Made by a program: the position numbers and the translations under genes. From contig NZ_JBBOCA010000001.1 in assembly GCF_038002225.1 (NCBI RefSeq), forward strand, positions 4,836,001 through 4,900,000: DNA of 64,000 bases. Direction: 5' to 3'. Origin of the DNA: Paenibacillus sp. FSL R7-0204 (lineage in GTDB: Bacteria > Bacillota > Bacilli > Paenibacillales > Paenibacillaceae). Within the stretch, counting starts at the first letter, position 1, and the number at the start of each line of letters is the position of its first letter. Below, in pieces: positions 7,352-16,609 of this stretch. Under the pieces are notes generated by a model. It searched no databases. It had not been told where the DNA came from and saw only the letters and a program-made list of their open reading frames with translations.

Positions 7352-10300
7352 TTACTTCTGCAATATCCGGAAGATTATGACGGCAGCTTCCGCCCGGGTG
7401 GTGGCTGCGGCGGGATGAATGGATATGCCGTCTCCCCGCACGATGCCTTCTCTAACAAGAGCGGCTACACTATTTACGGCATACTTCGCTACCTTACTGC
7501 TGTCCGTATAGCCGCTTAAATCTCCGGCACTGCCGCTAACCGTTAATTTGTTCACCGCCTTCAGTGCTCTGGCAGCGATGACCATCATATCCTGTCTGGT
7601 GATTTCTCCCTTCGGATTGAAACTGCTTCCGTCTACTCCCTGGATGATTCCCAGCTTCTTGGCAATGCCCAATGCTTCATAATAGTAGGCTCCCTGATTG
7701 ACATCTGCGAAGCTGGAATCTGCCTCCGCTTCAAGTCCAAGAGCCCGCACCAGCATCAGCACAAAATCCGCTCGCGTGATGTTTTTCCCTGGATTAAAGG
7801 TCGTATCAGAGGTTCCTGTGATAATACCCAGCCCGTATAGCGTGTCAATCGCCTCGGAAGCCCAGCTATACTTGGCCTGCACATCCTGGAATGGGCTCGC
7901 AGGCACAGGTGTTGGTGCAGGAGTTACAGCTGGTGACGGCGATGGCGACACTACTGCTCCAGGCACAGGGGTAGGCGTTGGTGCTGGTGACGGCATAGAT
8001 GTCGGCGCTGGTGTAGATATTGGCGTCGGTGTTGGTCTTGTTGTTGGCGTCGGTGTCGGCTCAGACGGGCCGCCGCTGTCTTTTAGCGTAGTTACAGAGA
8101 GTGCAGGACCATTCTTGCTCCAGTTCCCTGTCTCGTCCCCCGCCTGCACCGAGAAATGATACTCTGTTCCCGCAGCAAGCCCGGTTACCTTGTACCGCAG
8201 CTCTGTTCCTGGCAACGCCACAATCTCCTCAGATCCCCTATAGATTCTATAGGCTGTCACTCCCGTATCGTCGTCAGCGTCCGTCCAGGTTAAGGTAAGT
8301 CCGGTTTCTGTTATCCGTGAGGCTTCGAGCCTGCTTCCTGCTGTCCAAGCCGGTGGTGTCGTATCCGAAGCGGGCAGTGTCGTTGCGGAAACCGAAGGTC
8401 CATCGGTACTCCAATTGCCGCCGGTATCTACTGCCTCCACTGTGAACGTATACTGCGTATCCGGCTTGAGTCCTGATACTTGCTGACTGTACACAGCCCC
8501 GGTTACCGTCTCCGTGTACACGGCATCCGTAACTGTAAGCGGCTTGTCACCGTTTCCATTCGTAATCCGGTAACCAGTGATGCCGCTCTCGTCCGTTGCT
8601 GTAGCCGACCATGTCAGCGTCAATCCCTTGCTCGTAATGCCCGAGGCTTCGAGCGTACTTCCTTCTGCCCATACTGGTGGCGTAGTGTCTGAAGTCGGCA
8701 GTGTTGTCACCGGAACGGAAGGTCCGTCGATACTCCAATTACCGGCTGCATCCCCTGCTTCCACCTTGAAGGTATACTGCGTATTCGGCATCAGTCCGGT
8801 AACCTGATGGCGATATACCGATCCGCTTACGGACTCCACCGGTTCACCGCCGGTTACCACCATCGGTTCCGAATCAACTCCGTTATAGATCCGGTAGCCG
8901 GTAACTCCAAGATTATCCGATGCCGCCGGCCACGATAAGGTGACCCCGGTACTGGTAACTTCGGAAGCTTCAAGCTTACTTCCCTCCCCCCATGCCGGTG
9001 GAGTCGAATCTCCCTTGCCGCTGAGGGTCAGGCTGCCGAATACCTCTGTCGATTTCGCAGCTCTGCCAAGCAGATCATTCCAGGTGGCTACGCCGATCAG
9101 ATTGGCTCCGTTTGCGTTATTCACCTGCGCATCGAACCGGATCTGTGTCCCGTTCTCCGGAGTGATGGTTTTGAACGGAATCTTCATTTCCACGGTATAA
9201 TCCGTTCCGGCGGTTACCGCTGCCGATTCGAAGCCCGGGGAGGTCGCCGGAGTCGAATTACTGAGGAACTTGAAGGACTGCTCTCCGGCATAGTTGACCC
9301 GGTATTGCCCATCATCCTCAAGGTACGGCCAGGCGTTGACGCGGTCTTCATCCACGTAGGCCTCTACTGAATCCTGCTTCGTCTTATCTGTATTGTTTTT
9401 GCTCAGCTGCTTATCCTTCACCTGGAACAGCACATACAGATTCTCCTCGTCCCACAGCATCCGGGCTGTGCCGGCCGCTTCCGCTGTTGCCATCAGGTGG
9501 TTGTCAATTGGAATCTCGGGTGCATTCTTCCAGAGTTCATCGACCGTTCCGTCGATATCCGGTGTGCCGTACAGTGCCGTAGAGCTCCGGGTCTGCGGCG
9601 CTGTGTAGAGCGGATGCTCCGCCAGATATTTCTCAGGATCAATAATCGCATAATAGGCAGGCTTCGGCGCCAATGAACCGGTGAACGGCAGCGGGTTCTG
9701 GCTGGCTCTCCAGCTTGTGTTGTCCGTGTAACCCCACAGGGTGACACGCGCGATTTTATCGGCATGCTTGTTATAGATCTGGAATAATTGGGCGTACAGG
9801 CTCGCCTGCTTCTCCGCCCACTCTGCCGAGAGGGAAGAATTCATCCCCGCCAGCACATCCAGCTCGCTGATGGAAATCTCAACGCCCAGCGAAGCGTACT
9901 TCTCAATAGCGGCTTCCACATTAGCCGGACTGGTTCTCATGTCATAATGCGACTGCAGCCCTATCCCGTCAACCAGCAGCTTGCCTGGATGAGTCTGCGC
10001 ATAACGGTCATTCATCTCTTTGACCATGTCGTAGATCGCATCCCGCTTCTCCGGGAATTCATCATTGAAATCATTGTAGTACAGCTTGATTCCCTTCAAA
10101 TCCTGGTTGCTGTCCAGCACTTCCCGTGCGGCCAGGAAGGCCTGCTCCACGAAGTCTGGACCCACGGAATAGTACCAGGGCGATTTCCGCAGCGCATCTT
10201 TCCAGTCGGATACTGCCGGAGGTCCGTCCTGCATGGCCTCATTGACAACATCCCATGAGATCACCTTATCCCCGTAGTGTTCCATTACGGTCTTGATGTG

Positions 10301-13300
10301 GGTTCGCATATTCGCAAGCGCCTCACTGCGGGTGAGATAGAGCGGATTACCCGCCTGGTCCTTCAGTGCATTGCCAGAAGCGTCCACTTGCTGGGTAAAC
10401 CACGCCGGAGTCTGGCTATGCCATACCAGCACATGACCGTGTACTTCCATCCCCATAGCCTGAGATTTGGCAACCATATCGTCAGACCTCGTGAACGTGT
10501 AGGTCCCCTTAGTCTTCTGCAGAGCATCCGGCTTCATCTCATTGCCGAAGGTCACGCTGTTGAAGTGATAATTGAAGAACGCATTCTGTCCGTTGCCCGG
10601 ATTAAGATCACTATTTCCCGGCACATTTCCCAGCAGGAAGCCATTCTTATACACATCCTTGAGCGGAACAATCGTCTGCAGCCCCGTATTCACGAAGCTG
10701 AAGTCATCAATATAGTAGGATGCAGCGGCACTGTTAGGACTCTCTACATATAAAGTGACATCCTTGTTCAGATAACGGTACGTTCCCTCCAGCTTCACCC
10801 AGTCTCCGCCTGCATTGACCGTCTGAGTGGCTAGACTGACATAATATGGCGTAGTATCATTGACCAGTGCGGTCAGCTTCAGCTGTGCGCTTGCCGGGCT
10901 AATCAGCTTCACCCATACTGTTGTTGTGTACTCATTGCCAACTGTGACCATGTCCTTCAGATTGACGGACGGTCCGTCTGAATTAGCAGCTCTGCCTGTA
11001 ACCTTCAGGGCATAAGCTCCGCCTGGGGTACGATTGGCTTCCTGGGTAGATGTAACCGTTACGCCTGCACTCCCCTTCGGCTTAAAGCCCTGAACCGTCT
11101 GATCCTCGAAATCTCTTATCGCCTTAATCCCCGCCACAATGGTAAACGGGTTAACCGTGACGCTGACGCTTCCCTTTGTTACCCTTAGCGTAAATCCGCC
11201 GTTCTGGAAGGTAATGGCTGTCGTCACTCCCAGCAGGTGAAGCTCTTCATTTTCATCCAGTAAAAGCTGTGCTTTGGCCATTAGCTTGGCGTTATCTTCA
11301 CCCTCCACTGCGTTAGGAACGGTAATCCGGTTGCCAATCAGCGCCGCTGCTTGTTCCACAGCCTGCTGATCAGGGCTGAGTTCACCCGCTTCCCCCAGAG
11401 TCTTGACCAGGGTCACATTGGAAAAGGTTACTTTGAAATCCGTTACTGTACTGGTATTGGTTCCGTACAACTGCACCTTGGCATACTTGAAGAAGTCCGG
11501 GGTATACGTTGAAGGATTCCCCATCGCCAGCCAGGAAGCACCACTGTTCGTGGAGAAATACCCCTGAACCACATTGCCCTCTTTTACAATCCGCAGATAA
11601 TAGTTGGTGCCACTTAGATTAGTCTGACTCGTATTGTTCGTGAAGGGCTGAGTACCTATTAACCCCGAATTATTCACTTTGATATTGGCGCTTACCTTTC
11701 TGGCATTGATTCTGTAAAATTCACCGTTTGTAGTCCGGCTGATGCCAAGTCCTGCTTGGGAATTCTCACCCACCGACGAATCATTAAGCGGTTTGTCTAC
11801 CGTAAGCTTCGCTGTAAGTGTCCAGTTACCTTCGGCCGAACCCGGCATCTGCAGCATATTATGACTGCCCGGATATTCCGTGTCGCCCTTCAAGGTCTGA
11901 ATTGCCGCCCCCTCCGCGCTATAGCCAAGGGCAGTCTGCGGATCAGCCGGATTGATGACTTCCCAGCCCGCCGGAAGGCCAGCCGCGAAATCAATGACTT
12001 CGTTCGTACTGAAGAAGATTTTATAAGTCTTGATCTGTTCTCCTTTGACGAACCGGACCACTGCCGTGCCTTGCGCACTGTCCGCCTGGGAGATGCTTAT
12101 GATTTCAGACGGGTCATTGGTTGATGCTGTTACCCTCGGCACGGTGTTCCCGGTAACCGTGTACTTGTATTCATACTTCGCGGCATCGAAGTCAGACGGC
12201 TGAACGCCATCCACGAAAATATTGCGCGAAGCCACAGCCTCCGGCGTCAGTGATAGCTGATCGGCGTAGAGAATGTTGGCATCCTTCGCATACACTGCCA
12301 TCACCACCTTGGCCGTACCCGACGGCTCATCATAGGTAAACGGGGCATTAGGCGTCTCATGCCAGTCCGCCACCTTCACATCCACAGGCTGGAAGGAGCT
12401 TAAGCTGAGCGGCCCGCCCTCCAGGATACGTCCGACAAACTTGCCACCGATCCAGTATGCAGGATCACCCGCTTCCCGGGCTGCATAGGGTTCAGGCATA
12501 TCGCGCCCATTGATCGGGGTCATGCCGAGCTGGGTCCCGTTCTGGTCGTAGTACACCAGGGCCACTTCCACATCACCCGGATGCTCCGCAGCGAGATCAT
12601 AGCTCTCCGGCCGGCTCATCATTGAGAGGAAGTAACCCTTGAAGTTATAGCTCTCTCCCTTGTTCAGCTTACCGGTAACGTCCTGCCACATTCCGTCATA
12701 CTGCTGCGCAGCGTCGATGCGGCCAGCAAGTTTGCCGGAACCGGCAACCTTAGAGGTAGAGCTGTTCTTCAGGTAACGGGAGAGTCCCGAGTAGCTCTGA
12801 ATGGTATCCGCCGTTAAGACGGGTCCAGCGGTAACAGTCTCAAAGCTCCCCTTGTTGTAACGGCCTGTAGACCATTTGTCTGTATTGGAAGCGTTTGCCG
12901 TATCAAAATCCCCGTTGAGCAGCAGGTTGCCCGGAATAGATACTGTTGAATTGTTGGCGGCAGTACTCCAGTCGGCATCTCCTGCTCCGAACAGGAAGCG
13001 GTCAACGGTGATCGTACCCGCAGTCCCATTCGGTTCGGCGACAATATACAGATCTTTATGGCCGTAAGCACTAAGATCGCCTGTATCGACCATGTCCTGG
13101 AATTTGCCGTATACGTCATTGGCCGGTACCGGAATTTCTGCTACGCGCGTCCCTTGGGACAGGATATCGGCGCTATTGCCGACAGCGGTTCCCACCGGAA
13201 GCACATATGCGGCCAGCTTACCTCCTTGAGCCGACTTACTCTGGGCGGTCAGATACAGCAAGTGTCTGCGCACAACGCCGCCGTTCGCGGAGCCATCTGC

Positions 13301-15448
13301 AAAGTTCAGGTTTCTATAGCTGAGGTACCCGCCAGATCCCAGTGTCACTGCCTCATTCGCACGGCCCGCATTACCATCACTGTCGCCTGGCACATTGTTA
13401 TCATTTCCCTCTGCCTCCAGCGTTGAGAAAATATCACGCTCCCCGTCAAGTCCCTGGTACGAGGCAAATTTGCCTTGGGACGGTACAATAGTGACGATGC
13501 TGGCAGACGGGACGCCGATGACGAACTTGCCGCCCGTTACCGGAATCGTGGCCAGCTTCTTCTGATTCTCGCTGCCTGAAGTTCGGAACACGGTTACGCT
13601 TGTTGTCCCTGCCGGGAAGTCCTTCAGATTGAATTCAAGCGGCTGAAGGCTGTCATCATTCTTGGCATTCGATACTGTCATCGAGAAATCATTGGTATCC
13701 GGGTTCTTGAAGGCGACCACGTTGATATCGGCCGCAGGTACCCGTGTCACATCAAACCGAACATCTCCGGGATTCATAAACCGGGAGAAATGCCCATAGC
13801 CGTAAAAGCGCTTGAACAACCGGTATTCACCCGTCAGCGTGCTGATCCGACCAGGCTCCTGCTGGGAGTTGGTCGTAGCGAAGCGGATCAGGTCAGAGCC
13901 GTCCGCACCGTTGCTATCCCACATGCTCCACCAGACAAAGCCGTTAAAGCCGGGGTTGCTGCTGAACATATTCGTCAGCAGATTGGACCAGCGCACGGCG
14001 TCGTTGATGTTCTGATTGCCGTACCGCTGAGTATAGGCACCGGCCGATCCGTCACTGGTATCCTGATTCATGAATTCGGCCTGCCAGAGCTTATATTTGG
14101 TCAGGTACTCGGGATACTTGCTTCCATCCTTGGAGTAATCCAGCGGATTCTGGGAAAAGTCGCCGGTATGGTACAGCTTGTTCTCATCCGTGCCGATCCC
14201 GACCGTACCATACAGATGAGTAGTAAATACGTCGAGGTAAGGGTTTTTGTCCAGTGCATTGTCAGGGTCGGTCTGATTGAACACTTCGCCGCCTCTGCTT
14301 AAGGAAGCGTTCAGATTGGTGCCGTCCACGGCGGCAAGCTGAGGAATGAAGTCAATGAGCTTGCCGTCCGGATTCTGGATATCATAGAGGGCACCGCCCG
14401 GCTGCATCGACTTCTTCAAGGCAGGGCCGATGTAACCACTAATCAGCTCGGTGACATATGCGGCTGACCCGCCCGCGAGGTCAACCTCATTGAAGGGATT
14501 GATGTGGGTGATCGGAATTCCATATTGCTCCCACATTCCGCGGATATAATTCACGAGGTAATCCGCATATGCCTGGTAGTAAATTTTCACCACTTTACCA
14601 TTAATAGTGGCTGTATCACTGCGGACAATCTTGTTAGGGGAGCCTGTCGAGGATTGGCTCATCCAGTAAGGCACCGTCCATGTACAAGCGTAGAACTGCT
14701 TGACACCGTATTGCATCGCCTGGCGCATCGTCCAGACCTGATCCACATCGAACAGCTCTTTACGGGTACGCGGCGAGTTCTTAATCACCACAGGATGATC
14801 CCCCGGTGCGCTCAGGAGATTGGTCGGGCCTCCATCGTCATTCGCGGCCGGCTGATCCCAGGAAGGATAATCCCATACAAAGTCATGCACAGGCACCAGC
14901 GTACCTGGAGCGTGTTCCGGTTCAACAGGCCAGATACTGTCGGTATTGCCATCGTAATAGCGGTTCTCCGCTTCTATTTTGTATCCATATTGCCCGCCCG
15001 TTCCACGCAGGGGAATGGCATTGCCTTCAATATCGAAGCCGGGCTTGCTGACATCTGCCAGCAGACCGGTCAGAGGATTGAATCCCGGGCTGGCGGCGGT
15101 GGCATTGGCAGTGGTAAGGCCGCCGTTATCGCCGATGATGACCCGGACAATATCGTGGCCAGTGCCTGCTTGTTCACTGAAGGTCAGATCCAGCAGATGC
15201 CTGACGGTATCTTGATGACCGGCCGAAGCCAGCTGCAGCATATGGACGGAATCCGTATAAGCATAAGCGGCCCCTACGCCATCCATCCGCTGGTAGGTTT
15301 TGTACCAGTCAGCGGTTACCTGCGCCGGGACAGCAATTGCAGGAGCAGCCTGAACCGGGGGGGAAAACGGCACCGGGGTAATCATGCTCAACACCAGAGT
15401 ACCGCTTATTGCTACTGCAAGTGTCTTTCTCCAGATCTTTTTACTCAT
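7352..15448 (-). CDS. Giant cell-wall-anchored bifunctional xylanase: GH30-like + CBMs + CBM22-GH10-CBM9 + 3 FN3 + 3 SLH
   Basis: A 2698-residue secreted protein. Order: signal peptide (1-34); GH30-type barrel and beta-domain (45-656) with acid/base Glu321 in NPFNE and nucleophile Glu458 in WQAEF; CBM6-like module (670-822); CBM4/9/22-like jelly roll opening NLLLNGDFD (841-1070); small beta-domain (1075-1150); ConA/DUF1349-like module (1152-1350); linker; CBM22-like (1440-1588); GH10 xylanase (1595-1945) with HGHVLVWHSQTP, acid/base Glu1737 in WDVVNEA and nucleophile Glu1862 in SELDV; CBM9 (1951-2142); three FN3 domains (2148-2455); Pro/Thr linker; three SLH repeats (2519-2690). SLH domains hold it on the wall polymer. 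The GH10 part cuts xylan; the GH30 part is probably xylan- or glucuronoxylan-active but its subfamily is unassigned. Ribosome site AAAGGAGGA; a strong cre site lies just upstream. Confidence 0.93.
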   Translation of the reverse strand: MSKKIWRKTLAVAISGTLVLSMITPVPFSPPVQAAPAIAVPAQVTADWYKTYQRMDGVGAAYAYTDSVHMLQLASAGHQDTVRHLLDLTFSEQAGTGHDIVRVIIGDNGGLTTANATAASPGFNPLTGLLADVSKPGFDIEGNAIPLRGTGGQYGYKIEAENRYYDGNTDSIWPVEPEHAPGTLVPVHDFVWDYPSWDQPAANDDGGPTNLLSAPGDHPVVIKNSPRTRKELFDVDQVWTMRQAMQYGVKQFYACTWTVPYWMSQSSTGSPNKIVRSDTATINGKVVKIYYQAYADYLVNYIRGMWEQYGIPITHINPFNEVDLAGGSAAYVTELISGYIGPALKKSMQPGGALYDIQNPDGKLIDFIPQLAAVDGTNLNASLSRGGEVFNQTDPDNALDKNPYLDVFTTHLYGTVGIGTDENKLYHTGDFSQNPLDYSKDGSKYPEYLTKYKLWQAEFMNQDTSDGSAGAYTQRYGNQNINDAVRWSNLLTNMFSSNPGFNGFVWWSMWDSNGADGSDLIRFATTNSQQEPGRISTLTGEYRLFKRFYGYGHFSRFMNPGDVRFDVTRVPAADINVVAFKNPDTNDFSMTVSNAKNDDSLQPLEFNLKDFPAGTTSVTVFRTSGSENQKKLATIPVTGGKFVIGVPSASIVTIVPSQGKFASYQGLDGERDIFSTLEAEGNDNNVPGDSDGNAGRANEAVTLGSGGYLSYRNLNFADGSANGGVVRRHLLYLTAQSKSAQGGKLAAYVLPVGTAVGNSADILSQGTRVAEIPVPANDVYGKFQDMVDTGDLSAYGHKDLYIVAEPNGTAGTITVDRFLFGAGDADWSTAANNSTVSIPGNLLLNGDFDTANASNTDKWSTGRYNKGSFETVTAGPVLTADTIQSYSGLSRYLKNSSTSKVAGSGKLAGRIDAAQQYDGMWQDVTGKLNKGESYNFKGYFLSMMSRPESYDLAAEHPGDVEVALVYYDQNGTQLGMTPINGRDMPEPYAAREAGDPAYWIGGKFVGRILEGGPLSLSSFQPVDVKVADWHETPNAPFTYDEPSGTAKVVMAVYAKDANILYADQLSLTPEAVASRNIFVDGVQPSDFDAAKYEYKYTVTGNTVPRVTASTNDPSEIISISQADSAQGTAVVRFVKGEQIKTYKIFFSTNEVIDFAAGLPAGWEVINPADPQTALGYSAEGAAIQTLKGDTEYPGSHNMLQMPGSAEGNWTLTAKLTVDKPLNDSSVGENSQAGLGISRTTNGEFYRINARKVSANIKVNNSGLIGTQPFTNNTSQTNLSGTNYYLRIVKEGNVVQGYFSTNSGASWLAMGNPSTYTPDFFKYAKVQLYGTNTSTVTDFKVTFSNVTLVKTLGEAGELSPDQQAVEQAAALIGNRITVPNAVEGEDNAKLMAKAQLLLDENEELHLLGVTTAITFQNGGFTLRVTKGSVSVTVNPFTIVAGIKAIRDFEDQTVQGFKPKGSAGVTVTSTQEANRTPGGAYALKVTGRAANSDGPSVNLKDMVTVGNEYTTTVWVKLISPASAQLKLTALVNDTTPYYVSLATQTVNAGGDWVKLEGTYRYLNKDVTLYVESPNSAAASYYIDDFSFVNTGLQTIVPLKDVYKNGFLLGNVPGNSDLNPGNGQNAFFNYHFNSVTFGNEMKPDALQKTKGTYTFTRSDDMVAKSQAMGMEVHGHVLVWHSQTPAWFTQQVDASGNALKDQAGNPLYLTRSEALANMRTHIKTVMEHYGDKVISWDVVNEAMQDGPPAVSDWKDALRKSPWYYSVGPDFVEQAFLAAREVLDSNQDLKGIKLYYNDFNDEFPEKRDAIYDMVKEMNDRYAQTHPGKLLVDGIGLQSHYDMRTSPANVEAAIEKYASLGVEISISELDVLAGMNSSLSAEWAEKQASLYAQLFQIYNKHADKIARVTLWGYTDNTSWRASQNPLPFTGSLAPKPAYYAIIDPEKYLAEHPLYTAPQTRSSTALYGTPDIDGTVDELWKNAPEIPIDNHLMATAEAAGTARMLWDEENLYVLFQVKDKQLSKNNTDKTKQDSVEAYVDEDRVNAWPYLEDDGQYRVNYAGEQSFKFLSNSTPATSPGFESAAVTAGTDYTVEMKIPFKTITPENGTQIRFDAQVNNANGANLIGVATWNDLLGRAAKSTEVFGSLTLSGKGDSTPPAWGEGSKLEASEVTSTGVTLSWPAASDNLGVTGYRIYNGVDSEPMVVTGGEPVESVSGSVYRHQVTGLMPNTQYTFKVEAGDAAGNWSIDGPSVPVTTLPTSDTTPPVWAEGSTLEASGITSKGLTLTWSATATDESGITGYRITNGNGDKPLTVTDAVYTETVTGAVYSQQVSGLKPDTQYTFTVEAVDTGGNWSTDGPSVSATTLPASDTTPPAWTAGSRLEASRITETGLTLTWTDADDDTGVTAYRIYRGSEEIVALPGTELRYKVTGLAAGTEYHFSVQAGDETGNWSKNGPALSVTTLKDSGGPSEPTPTPTTRPTPTPISTPAPTSMPSPAPTPTPVPGAVVSPSPSPAVTPAPTPVPASPFQDVQAKYSWASEAIDTLYGLGIITGTSDTTFNPGKNITRADFVLMLVRALGLEAEADSSFADVNQGAYYYEALGIAKKLGIIQGVDGSSFNPKGEITRQDMMVIAARALKAVNKLTVSGSAGDLSGYTDSSKVAKYAVNSVAALVREGIVRGDGISIHPAAATTRAEAAVIIFRILQK

Positions 15449-15466
15449 TCCGCGTGTTCCTCCTTT

Positions 15467-15482
15467 TTGTATACGCTTACAT
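15467..15482 (-). promoter_or_regulatory. Strong candidate cre site before the giant xylanase gene
   Basis: The minus strand reads ATGTAAGCGTATACAA, matching WTGNNARCGNWWWCAW at all 16 positions. It starts 19 bases upstream of the ATG and overlaps the edge of the leader, where CcpA would act as a roadblock or promoter blocker. Expected effect: repression on glucose. Confidence 0.75.
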
Positions 15483-15625
15483 CAAATTGCTTGGTTATAG
15501 CTTAACAATTCAAAATTAAAATTTGTATGAGACTGATGCACGATTCATTTTAAAATAAAACTAAAAACCTTTGATTTTTAACGAAACGGGAACTTCAGGT
15601 ATCTTTGGTCTCCTGATAATACAAA

Positions 15626-15661
15626 CGGCTGCACTGTCCTTTAATAAGGACGGTGCAGCCG
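15626..15661 (-). terminator. Rho-independent terminator after the permease gene
   Basis: A 14-bp stem (CGGCTGCACTGTCC / GGACGGTGCAGCCG, one mismatch) with an eight-base loop. Read on the minus strand it starts 15 bases after the permease stop and is followed by TTTGTATTAT. It separates the importer operon from the giant enzyme gene. Confidence 0.7.
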
Positions 15662-15676
15662 CAAACGTACCCGTAA

Positions 15677-16594
15677 TCAGCCCTTCACCCCGCCAACCGT
15701 CATCCCCTGCACGAAATATCTCTGCAGGAACGGATAGACCATCAGGATTGGAACACTGGCGATGATCGTCATCGTCGCCCGCAGCGAGGTAGGCGTTACC
15801 CTCACAGCATTTTCTGCGGATTGGTAGGCGTCAACAGCCCCTCCGGTCGCAGAGGTGTTGGTGGTCTGCAGGATTTTCATCAATTCGTATTGCAGGGTAC
15901 TTAATTTGATATTGGAGGAGTTGTACAAAAAGACGTCGAACCACGAATTCCATTGTCCCACCGCGACGAACAAGGATACGGTTGCCATTGCGGGAATGGT
16001 TAGCGGCAATACCACACGGATAAAGGTAGTGAATTCTCCCGCACCGTCAATCCGGGCCGATTCCAGAATCCCTTCGGGAAGTCCTTCGATGAAAGAGCGG
16101 ATAATGATCATGTTGAACACGCCGATCACCCCCGGAACAATATAGACCCAGAAGGAGTCTGTCATGCCCAGATTGCGGATCAACAGATATCCGGGGATCA
16201 GGCCTCCACTGAAATACATGGTAATGACGAAGAAAAGAGTGACAAACTTGCGCAGCACAAACTCCTGGCGGCTGACAGTGAAGGCCAGCATTGCCGTGCA
16301 GAAGACGGATACCGCAGTTCCAATTACCGTGCGCAGCAGTGAAATTAAGGTCGCGTGATAAATCTCCGATTCTCCGAAGATATATTTATAGTTGTTAAAG
16401 GTCCACTCGCGCGGCCACAAATAAATACCGCCTCTCACGGCATCATTGGCGTCGTTGAAGGACACGGCGATCATATTGACAAAGGGATACATCGTGACAA
16501 TCATCAGACAAATCATAAAGATTACATTGCAGATATCGAACACCCGGTCCCCCAGACTGGAGTTCCGTAAGCGGGACGCTTTACTTGATTGCAT
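15677..16594 (-). CDS. LplC/YtcP-type ABC sugar transporter permease
   Basis: A 305-residue CUT1 inner-membrane permease with about six hydrophobic helices (for example VIFMICLMIVTMYPFVNMIA near the N-terminus). The cytoplasmic EAA loop reads ESARIDGAGEFTTF and contacts the ATPase. It ends GMTVGGVKG, the usual C-terminus of the LplC group. Start ATG follows AGGAGGTTT. It is the last gene of the importer set binding protein (17625), permease (16610), permease, and is closed by the hairpin at 15626-15661. No ATPase gene is present, so it must borrow one. Substrate is likely a xylan-derived oligosaccharide, inferred from the flanking xylanases. Confidence 0.92.
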   Translation of the reverse strand: MQSSKASRLRNSSLGDRVFDICNVIFMICLMIVTMYPFVNMIAVSFNDANDAVRGGIYLWPREWTFNNYKYIFGESEIYHATLISLLRTVIGTAVSVFCTAMLAFTVSRQEFVLRKFVTLFFVITMYFSGGLIPGYLLIRNLGMTDSFWVYIVPGVIGVFNMIIIRSFIEGLPEGILESARIDGAGEFTTFIRVVLPLTIPAMATVSLFVAVGQWNSWFDVFLYNSSNIKLSTLQYELMKILQTTNTSATGGAVDAYQSAENAVRVTPTSLRATMTIIASVPILMVYPFLQRYFVQGMTVGGVKG

Positions 16595-16609
16595 GACATA
16601 AACCTCCTA

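Noticed and set aside
14504..15505. Open frame of 333 codons on the plus strand
   Set aside because: Antisense shadow of the GH30-GH10 gene, with low-complexity His/Arg-rich translation.
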